A stretch of 7,526 bases of DNA from contig CAIUBS010000072.1 in NCBI GenBank assembly GCA_903897475.1, forward strand, positions 1 through 7,526, in the 5' to 3' direction. The stretch's first letter is position 1, and the number at the start of each line of letters is the position of its first letter. Positions 1 to 4,306 of this stretch are shown here, in pieces. A program made the position numbers and the translations under genes. The notes under the pieces are model-generated. The model saw only the letters and a program-made list of their open reading frames with translations, was not told the DNA's origin and made no database searches. This DNA is from an uncultured Actinomycetes bacterium (GTDB taxonomy: Bacteria > Actinomycetota > Actinomycetes > Nanopelagicales > Nanopelagicaceae).

Positions 1-339
1 CGTGAAGGATTATCAATTGCAACACCTCAGGTTAGCGAGCCCTTAATGCAAGCGCTTAGAGCCGGTGATGCAAAAGCGTTAGGAAAAGCTTTAAGTAATG
101 ATTTGCAATCTGCTGCTTGTTCTTTAAGACCAGCACTTAGATTAGTTTTAGATGTTGGAGTTGATTACGGGGCACTTGGTGGAATTGTCTCCGGTTCCGG
201 TCCGACTGTTGCTTTTTTGGTATCAAGTGATGAGCATGCAATGGATCTAACTGTTGCACTAAGTGCAAGCGGGGTTGTTTCATCAGTTGCAAGAGCAACT
301 GGACCAGTATCTGGCGCACGAATAATTGAAAGTTTTTAA
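1..339 (+). CDS. ispE: 4-diphosphocytidyl-2-C-methyl-D-erythritol kinase, C-terminal part (5' end outside window)
   Basis: This is the last 112 codons of an open frame that enters the window at base 1 and stops with TAA at 337-339. IspE is a cytoplasmic GHMP-family kinase that phosphorylates CDP-methylerythritol with ATP in the MEP pathway to isopentenyl diphosphate. The visible part is the GHMP C-terminal domain. It carries the third GHMP signature GGIVSGSGPT at visible residues 60-69, a glycine-rich loop of the kind that contacts the substrate or phosphates. The in-frame ATG at 46 is internal, because family-like sequence (EGLSIATPQVSEPL) runs in frame before it. The N-terminal kinase half, including the ATP loop, is missing only because the window begins here. 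The following tRNA-Gln and glmU match the usual actinobacterial neighbourhood of ispE, which supports the call over other GHMP kinases. Confidence 0.9.
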   Translation, partial: REGLSIATPQVSEPLMQALRAGDAKALGKALSNDLQSAACSLRPALRLVLDVGVDYGALGGIVSGSGPTVAFLVSSDEHAMDLTVALSASGVVSSVARATGPVSGARIIESF

Positions 340-356
340 TTTAACCAGTTATAAGG

Positions 357-362
357 GATAAT
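357..362 (+). promoter_or_regulatory. Possible -10 box for tRNA-Gln
   Basis: GATAAT ends six bases before the first base of the tRNA (369), so initiation about 7 nt downstream would start at or very near the mature 5' end. No convincing -35 box is visible at the usual distance, because the upstream sequence is the ispE tail. The gap between ispE and the tRNA is only 29 bp, so co-transcription with ispE and RNase P processing is an equally good explanation. Confidence 0.3.
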
Positions 363-368
363 TCAGGT

Positions 369-443
369 TCCGCCATTGTGTAGTGGCTAGCACATGAGCC
401 TTTGAAGCTCAGGGTCCAGGATCGATACCTGGTGGCGGAGCCA
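369..443 (+). tRNA. tRNA-Gln (anticodon UUG), CCA encoded
   Basis: A full cloverleaf can be drawn. The acceptor stem TCCGCCA (369-375) pairs with TGGCGGA (433-439), followed by discriminator G440 and an encoded CCA at 441-443. The D arm is GTG...CAC with the GG pair in its loop. The anticodon stem TGAGC/GCTCA (395-399/407-411) encloses loop CTTTGAA with anticodon TTG at 402-404. The T stem CCAGG/CCTGG (416-420/428-432) closes the T loop. The weak first pair U1-A72 is typical of bacterial tRNA-Gln. It reads CAA, and CAG by wobble. The T loop reads AUCGAUA, so position 54 is A rather than U and position 60 is A, which is unusual for a bacterial elongator tRNA. A tRNA-Gln just upstream of glmU is common in actinobacteria. 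Confidence 0.95.
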
Positions 444-460
444 CCAAAAGAAAGGGGCTA

Positions 461-1885
461 ATGATGAGTAAGTTAGATCTTGTCATTGTCCTGGCAGCTG
501 GTGATGGCACCAGAATGAAATCAGATAAGGCAAAAGTCCTTCATGAGATTGCTGGTCGAAGCATAATTGAGAATGTACTAGCAGCGATTGCGCCAATTTC
601 AGCAAAAAACACCACAGTCGTAGTTGGCGCCGATAAAGATGCAGTCGTTGAGCACATATCTACCATCTCAACAAAGATAAAAACTGTTGAGCAAAAAAAG
701 CGAAATGGAACAGGTGGTGCAGCACAACTTGCTTTAGCAGAACATAGTGGTGATGGCACGGTATTGATTTTGGCTGGAGATACCCCACTTCTTACTGCAC
801 AAACATTGCAGGAATTTTTAGATGCTCACCATAATGATAAAAACCAAGCCTCAGTGCTAACCGCCCTTCTTCCTGATCCAACTGGCTATGGCCGAATTAT
901 TCGGGCTGAAAATGGATTGATTTCCCAAATTGTTGAGGAAAAAGATGCTACTGATTCTCAAAAGGAGATAGATGAAATCAATACCGGTGTTTACTTATTT
1001 GATTTAAAAACTCTTCGCCAAGTTATTGATAAATTAGAAAGTAACAATGCTCAAAAAGAATTATATTTAACAGATGCAATTGCCTTAATTAATAAAAATG
1101 GAGTAAGTGCTTTTGCAATTTTATCAAATGATTACACCGAAACCCTTGGGATTAATGATCGCACACAGCTAGCTGAGTGTGCTGCAATAATGCGCGATCG
1201 AATTAATCATCAGCATATGATAAATGGCGTAACAATTATTGATCCGACTACTACTTGGATTGACGCACAAGTTGAGATTGCATCTGATGTAGTTATTTAC
1301 CCATCAAGTGCAATTAGTGGAAAAACTGTGATTAAGTCAGGTGCAATAATTGGACCTCGCACTACATTGGTTGATTGTGAAGTGTTGGAGCAGGCGAGTG
1401 TTATTGAAAGTTTTGCTACAAAATCAAAGATTGGAAAAGGCGCAAAAGTTGGTCCATATACCTATTTACGCAAGGGCACACTTTTAGATAATGAGAGCAA
1501 GGTGGGCGCTTTTGTTGAGATTAAAAATTCAACTGTAGGTAAAGGTTCAAAGGTTGCCCATCTTTCATATGTTGGTGATGCGCAGATTGGCCAAGAAAGC
1601 AATATTGGTGCTGCCACCGTGTTTGTAAATTATGATGGCGAAAATAAACATCAAACCAAAATCGGTGATCAGGTTCGAATTGGCAGCGACACCATGCTAG
1701 TAGCACCTGTATCGGTCGGAGATGGTGCCTATACCGCTGCAGGTTCGGTGATTAATGAAGATGTGCCAGCAGGGGCGATGGGAATCGGCCGCGCTCGACA
1801 AGTAAATATATTAGGTTGGGTACTCAAAAAGCGTAAAGATAGTAAATCTGCAGCAGCGGCTAAAAAAGCTGGTGCAAAAGAGTAA
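461..1885 (+). CDS. glmU: Bifunctional UDP-N-acetylglucosamine pyrophosphorylase / glucosamine-1-phosphate N-acetyltransferase
   Basis: GlmU acetylates glucosamine-1-phosphate with acetyl-CoA and then uridylates it with UTP to give UDP-GlcNAc for peptidoglycan; it is a cytoplasmic trimer. The N-terminal nucleotidyltransferase domain (about 1-230) shows LAAGDGTRM at 11-19, K25, NGTGG at 82-86, the metal-binding AGDTPLL with D107, the EEKDAT and NTGVY motifs, and LYLTD. The C-terminal left-handed beta-helix (about 255-455) shows hexapeptide repeats and the acetyltransferase residues R337, K355, H367, Y370, N381, N390 and K396, equivalent to E. coli R333, K351, H363, Y366, N377, N386 and K392 with a constant +4 offset. 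Both active sites therefore look intact. The last 20 residues are a Lys/Ala-rich tail. The SD AGAAAGG (449-455) lies 5 nt before the ATG at 461 and 8 nt before a second ATG at 464, so the second ATG may be the real start. The family pattern SDxPKVLH reads SDKAKVLH here, and GTGHA reads GTGGA. Confidence 0.96.
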   Translation: MMSKLDLVIVLAAGDGTRMKSDKAKVLHEIAGRSIIENVLAAIAPISAKNTTVVVGADKDAVVEHISTISTKIKTVEQKKRNGTGGAAQLALAEHSGDGTVLILAGDTPLLTAQTLQEFLDAHHNDKNQASVLTALLPDPTGYGRIIRAENGLISQIVEEKDATDSQKEIDEINTGVYLFDLKTLRQVIDKLESNNAQKELYLTDAIALINKNGVSAFAILSNDYTETLGINDRTQLAECAAIMRDRINHQHMINGVTIIDPTTTWIDAQVEIASDVVIYPSSAISGKTVIKSGAIIGPRTTLVDCEVLEQASVIESFATKSKIGKGAKVGPYTYLRKGTLLDNESKVGAFVEIKNSTVGKGSKVAHLSYVGDAQIGQESNIGAATVFVNYDGENKHQTKIGDQVRIGSDTMLVAPVSVGDGAYTAAGSVINEDVPAGAMGIGRARQVNILGWVLKKRKDSKSAAAAKKAGAKE

Positions 1886-1903
1886 GAAATTACTAGTAGA
1901 GTT

Positions 1904-1913
1904 AACCTAGGTT
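1904..1913. repeat. Perfect 10-bp palindrome AACCTAGGTT in the glmU-prs gap
   Basis: The 52-bp gap between glmU and the proposed prs start holds the perfect palindrome AACCTAGGTT, overlapping GTTAAC (1901-1906). It is followed by a small hairpin TCAC-CACA-GTGA (1913-1924) that runs into the prs ribosome binding site. It could be a repressor site or simply chance in a short AT-rich gap; no known regulator is recognised from it. Confidence 0.3.
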
Positions 1914-1922
1914 CACCACAGT

Positions 1923-1932
1923 GAGGGGGAAG
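1923..1932 (+). promoter_or_regulatory. Ribosome binding site deciding a CTG start for prs
   Basis: The purine tract GAGGGGGAAG is the only strong SD-like sequence between glmU and the conserved part of Prs. Its G run ends 8 nt before CTG 1938, which is a normal spacing. The TTG at 1971 has no SD in front of it, only a pyrimidine-rich stretch and CGAAAAACG. Confidence 0.6.
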
Positions 1933-1937
1933 CTAAA

Positions 1938-2918
1938 CTGAACGAATTACGCTTATCCTCCGAAAAACGTTTGCGGTTATTTACCGGTAGAGCTTATCCA
2001 GAGCTAGCAGATGAAGTTGCATCCGAGCTTGGCATCCCAATTACACCAACTTCAGCATATGACTTTGCAAATGGTGAAATTTTTGTCAGATTTGAGGAAA
2101 GTGTTCGTGGAAGTGATGCATTTGTAATTCAAAGCCATAGTGCCCCAGTAAATAAACAAATCATGGAGCAGTTAATTATGGTTGATGCGCTAAAGCGTGC
2201 ATCAGCAAAGCGCATTACTGTGGTCGCACCTTTCTATGGTTATGCTCGCCAAGATAAAAAACATCGTGGTCGCGAGCCAATCTCAGCAAGATTAATGGCC
2301 GATCTTTTTAAAACAGCCGGTGCTGATCGATTAATGTGCGTGGATTTACATACCTCGCAAATTCAAGGATTTTTTGATGGACCAGTAGATCATCTATTTG
2401 CACTACCGCTGTTAACCAATTATGTTGGCAGCAAAGTTGACCGCAAAAATCTGGTAATCGTCTCACCAGACTCAGGCCGAGTAAGAGTTGCAGAAAGATG
2501 GAGTGATCTGTTAGGTGGATGCAGCATTGCATTTATTCATAAGACTCGTGATCCAAGAATTCCTAATGAATCAGTGGCCGGTAAGGTAGTTGGAGATGTA
2601 AAGGGAATGACCTGTGTCGTAATTGATGACATGATCGATACTGCTGGCACTATCACTAAAGCAGTTGATGCATTAATTGAGGCGGGTGCAAAAGATGTAA
2701 TTATTGCGGCAACCCATGCGGTTTTATCGGGTCCTGCAATTGATAGATTGAAAAAATCTCGAGTATCTGAAGTTGTTGTCACAAATACACTTCCCATAGC
2801 TGAAGAGAGCAGATTTGATAATTTAACTGTGCTTTCTATCGCACCACTTCTTGCCAGGGCAATTAAAGAGGTTTTTGAAGATGGCTCAGTTACCAGCCTC
2901 TTCGATGGGCATAGCTAA
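1938..2918 (+). CDS. prs: Ribose-phosphate pyrophosphokinase (PRPP synthetase), probable CTG start
   Basis: Prs transfers pyrophosphate from ATP to ribose-5-phosphate, giving PRPP for purines, pyrimidines, NAD, His and Trp; it acts in the cytoplasm as a class I hexamer. From the CTG start the protein is 326 residues, the usual actinobacterial length. Visible motifs are FANGEIFVRFEESVRG, the ATP-binding flexible region RQDKKHRGREP (R104 to P114), DLHTSQIQGFF with H138, VSPDSGRVRVAERWSD, and the PRPP loop DDMIDTAGT (230-238). Start choice: an in-frame stop at 1908-1910 leaves only CTG 1938 and TTG 1971 as plausible starts. TTG would remove the eleven residues NELRLSSEKR and its initiator, although actinobacterial Prs proteins usually carry a leader of this kind ending in K/R-L before LFSGRAHPEL-like sequence. 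CTG also has a strong SD at 1923-1932. If CTG is rejected, the gene begins at 1971 with 315 residues. It lies 52 bp after glmU and is probably co-transcribed. Confidence 0.95.
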   Translation: MNELRLSSEKRLRLFTGRAYPELADEVASELGIPITPTSAYDFANGEIFVRFEESVRGSDAFVIQSHSAPVNKQIMEQLIMVDALKRASAKRITVVAPFYGYARQDKKHRGREPISARLMADLFKTAGADRLMCVDLHTSQIQGFFDGPVDHLFALPLLTNYVGSKVDRKNLVIVSPDSGRVRVAERWSDLLGGCSIAFIHKTRDPRIPNESVAGKVVGDVKGMTCVVIDDMIDTAGTITKAVDALIEAGAKDVIIAATHAVLSGPAIDRLKKSRVSEVVVTNTLPIAEESRFDNLTVLSIAPLLARAIKEVFEDGSVTSLFDGHS

Positions 2919-2930
2919 TTAATATTTAGA

Positions 2931-2942
2931 TATAATTTTTAT
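2931..2942 (+). promoter_or_regulatory. -10 box TATAAT placed for a leaderless transcript of the small lipoprotein gene
   Basis: A perfect TATAAT at 2931-2936 is followed by six bases and then the ATG at 2943. Initiation at the usual 6-7 nt after the -10 box would put the transcript start on or next to the start codon. No SD sequence precedes the ATG, which agrees with leaderless translation, a common mode in actinobacteria. No good -35 box is seen. The sequence is AT-rich, so chance resemblance cannot be excluded. Confidence 0.5.
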
Positions 2943-3209
2943 ATGAATAAAAAAATTCTTTTGCCTTACGTAATGGTCGCAGTTTTAGCATTATCTGGGT
3001 GCGCTAAGGCGACTGAAACTGAGAAATCTAACGATTCGGCTAAAGAGTGTGAAAAGACAGTTCAAGTTTTCAATCAAAAATTGCTCTCAAGCGATAAGAG
3101 CGAAAAAATTCAAGGTTGGCAAATCGTTTTGGATAACCCCACCTGTTTCTTAAGTGATGCAGTCAATATTGCTAAAACAGAGATATCAGCTCTTCAAACT
3201 CAAAAATAA
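2943..3209 (+). CDS. Small putative lipoprotein, function unknown
   Basis: The 88-residue product has a clear lipoprotein signal: basic MNKK, a hydrophobic core at about residues 5-18, then the lipobox LSGC with Cys20. Lgt would lipidate Cys20 and LspA would cut before it, leaving a mature protein of 69 residues anchored on the outer face of the membrane. After the signal there is a Ser/Lys/Glu linker (21-35), then a short, probably helical region with two further cysteines, C36 and C68, which could form a disulfide outside the cell. W59 and the segment LDNPTCF (63-69) are the most distinctive residues. No known family is recognised. The gene starts 24 bp after prs, has no SD, and appears to use its own leaderless promoter. 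Its 3' end faces the sulfotransferase-like gene with a 38-bp gap. It does not belong to the usual prs-rplY neighbourhood. Confidence 0.75.
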   Translation: MNKKILLPYVMVAVLALSGCAKATETEKSNDSAKECEKTVQVFNQKLLSSDKSEKIQGWQIVLDNPTCFLSDAVNIAKTEISALQTQK

Positions 3210-3237
3210 TCATTCATCTAAATTTAGTAAGTTTTGA
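3200..3237. terminator. Weak AT-rich inverted repeat between convergent genes
   Basis: TCAAAA (3200-3205) and TTTTGA (3232-3237) form a 6-bp inverted repeat that straddles the lipoprotein stop codon and encloses the palindrome CTAAATTTAG (3218-3227). It lies where two genes converge, so a bidirectional terminator would be expected here. The stems are AT-only or nearly so and there is no GC-rich core, so this is only a weak candidate. Confidence 0.2.
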
Positions 3238-3247
3238 ATTCTGATCT

Positions 3248-3997
3248 CTATAGGCCACTAAGTTTTACTAGCTCTAAGACCTCTGAAATTTGTTTATCAG
3301 TCAAAACCTCCTTGTATTTATTAAGCGAGTCAGGTGAACTTTCTTCTACGATAGAAAATTCACCCAAGGAAACTAATTCTGTTGGTGTAAAAACTTTTGA
3401 GTATTCAGAAAATTGATCTTTTACCAGATTTTCGTAATTAATAAATCTCAAATCCGCACCCGACTCTTGCATTTTCCGAGCCATCTTTTCATGACTAATG
3501 ACTCTTAACGCACAGATTTGATGAAGTTCTAGGTTATTTAGTTGAGAAAAATCTGTTAGACCCAAGAATTGATTTGGAAATGGTATTTCACCAGTTTTGG
3601 AATTTGCTTGCATCGAATCTTTTGCATATTCATACCAATTAAGAACACCCTGATGATTAAACATAGATGCTACAACTTGAACAATAGGTCTATGTGGAAA
3701 TAAAAAGATTGGGTTAGAAAATATTTTAATAAGCTCAGGGCAATAAAATATATTTGGATGGTGCTGATCGATAAAGATAGAATCATTTTTTAGGTTTGAT
3801 TTAATATCAGAATAGTATGATTTTGCTATTTGTGGATAGCTTCGATGATGAATAGCTGAAGTTGCAATTTGCTTTAATACTGGGACATTTTCCTTACCAG
3901 TTTGTGGATCAAATATATTTTTAAATCCACTAATTGAACGACAAGTAAAATGAGTACCTGAACGTCCGGTACCGACAATAAAAATTGAGTTAAGCAT
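3248..3997 (-). CDS. Sulfotransferase-family (PAPS-dependent type) P-loop protein
   Basis: The product of 249 residues resembles sulfotransferases that move sulfate from PAPS to a hydroxyl or amine. The N-terminal strand and P-loop SIFIVGTGRSGTHF (4-17) match the 5'-phosphosulfate-binding motif. FPHRPIVQVVASMFNH at about 130-150 matches the 3'-phosphate-binding R...S motif. INYENLVKD matches the family's (V/I)xYExLxxD segment, and the C-terminal LNKYKEVLTDKQISEVLEL looks like the usual end of the fold. There is no signal peptide, so it is probably cytoplasmic; the acceptor (glycan, lipid or small molecule) cannot be told. Start choice: ATG at 3997 is preceded by AAAGG at a short spacing and places the P-loop at the very N-terminus, as is usual. 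An upstream in-frame TTG at 4018 adds seven residues but has no SD. The gene is AT-rich, opposite in strand to its neighbours, and absent from the usual prs-rplY arrangement, suggesting acquisition by transfer. A related P-loop glycan-modifying enzyme is possible. Confidence 0.72.
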   Translation of the reverse strand: MLNSIFIVGTGRSGTHFTCRSISGFKNIFDPQTGKENVPVLKQIATSAIHHRSYPQIAKSYYSDIKSNLKNDSIFIDQHHPNIFYCPELIKIFSNPIFLFPHRPIVQVVASMFNHQGVLNWYEYAKDSMQANSKTGEIPFPNQFLGLTDFSQLNNLELHQICALRVISHEKMARKMQESGADLRFINYENLVKDQFSEYSKVFTPTELVSLGEFSIVEESSPDSLNKYKEVLTDKQISEVLELVKLSGL

Positions 3998-4020
3998 TAC
4001 CTTTAGAAGCTCTTGCAATT

Positions 4021-4063
4021 GTTGAGATTAAACATCAGAGTCAAATTGTGCTATAAACTCAAC
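4021..4063. repeat. Imperfect 10-bp inverted repeat in the divergent promoter region
   Basis: GTTGAGATTA (4021-4030) and TAAACTCAAC (4054-4063) are inverted copies matching at 9 of 10 positions, separated by 23 bp. They lie just upstream of the sulfotransferase-like gene and span the -35 to -10 stretch of the candidate plus-strand promoter. This arrangement suits an operator acting on either or both divergent transcripts. No named regulator can be assigned. Confidence 0.4.
4029..4057 (+). promoter_or_regulatory. Candidate distal promoter P1 toward rplY (extended -10)
   Basis: TAAACA (4029-4034, 4 of 6 with TTGACA), a 17-bp spacer, and TATAAA (4052-4057) preceded by TGC, giving the extended -10 form TGCTATAAA. 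Initiation would fall near 4064 and give a leader of about 240 nt that contains both RNA domains described below. Both boxes overlap the arms of the inverted repeat at 4021-4063. Confidence 0.4.
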
Positions 4064-4107
4064 GAAGTAGAAAGCATTACTAAAGGGTTTAGCCTGGCTT
4101 AAAACAG

Positions 4108-4198
4108 CGGGTGGCAAATGAGAATGCCCTTTGCTATTTGAGGTGACAGCACATAAATCGTGCTAGATGCATTAAGGATTTGTCCTTTTGGCCACCGG
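4108..4198 (+). ncRNA. Possible multi-branched RNA domain in the rplY upstream region
   Basis: GGTGGC (4110-4115) can pair with GCCACC (4191-4196), closing a region with several local hairpins. These are AGCAC/GTGCT (4148-4152/4160-4164, 7-nt loop), AAGGA/TCCTT (4174-4178/4183-4187, loop TTTG, followed by TT) and AAAT/ATTT (4116-4119/4136-4139). A competing GGCA/TGCC pairing (4113-4116/4125-4128) also exists. Together this resembles a four-way junction in a 5' leader or a small RNA, but it matches no riboswitch class I recognise. It exists as RNA only if transcription starts at the distal promoter. Chance pairing is a real alternative. Confidence 0.27.
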
Positions 4199-4209
4199 TT
4201 CGCTAATCT
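4181..4209 (+). promoter_or_regulatory. Candidate proximal promoter P2 for rplY
   Basis: TTGTCC (4181-4186), a spacer of exactly 17 bp and TAATCT (4204-4209, fits TAnnnT). Initiation about 7 nt downstream would be at A4216, which is the first base of the 7-bp closing stem of the rplY leader hairpin. This agreement of promoter and RNA boundary supports it, though the two boxes are individually imperfect. Confidence 0.4.
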
Positions 4210-4215
4210 TGCCCC

Positions 4216-4301
4216 ACGTTCCGGCGAGGGTTTTATCCGTAATCGACGGCTCTCTCTAGGGAACGTATGCGACAAGAAATAGTTCCAAATAGAAGAGAGA
4301 G
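4216..4301 (+). promoter_or_regulatory. rplY leader with two mutually exclusive folds (possible L25 autoregulatory switch)
   Basis: Fold A has stem ACGTTCC/GGAACGT (4216-4222/4260-4266, 7 bp), stem GAGGG/CTCTC (4226-4230/4250-4254, one G-U), a TTTTAT bulge, and stem CCGT/ACGG (4237-4240/4246-4249) capped by AATCG. Fold B reuses the 3' strands of the two outer stems: GGAAC (4260-4264) pairs with a second GTTCC copy (4282-4286), and CTCTCTCT (4250-4257) pairs perfectly with AGAGAGAG (4294-4301), the purine tract before the rplY ATG. The fold B helices are properly nested. Fold A leaves the ribosome binding region free and fold B hides it. The pairings are read directly from the sequence; regulation by L25 is inferred from the position and from known autoregulation of ribosomal protein genes. 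Confidence 0.5.
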
Positions 4302-4306
4302 ATGAA

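Noticed and set aside
3234..3416. Plus-strand 60-codon ORF opposite the sulfotransferase-like gene
   Set aside because: It is a shadow of the minus-strand gene, which has clear P-loop and C-terminal family motifs.
4174..4189. AAGGA-TTTG-TCCTT hairpin followed by TT as a terminator before rplY
   Set aside because: The stem is only 5 bp, with a very short T run broken by GG; it fits better as an arm of the proposed RNA domain or as chance.
4267..4272. ATGCGA in the rplY leader as a mimic of the 5S rRNA loop E strand bound by L25
   Set aside because: 5S loop E contains AUGCGAGAG, but only six bases match and the opposing loop E strand is not seen in a pairing position, so chance is sufficient.
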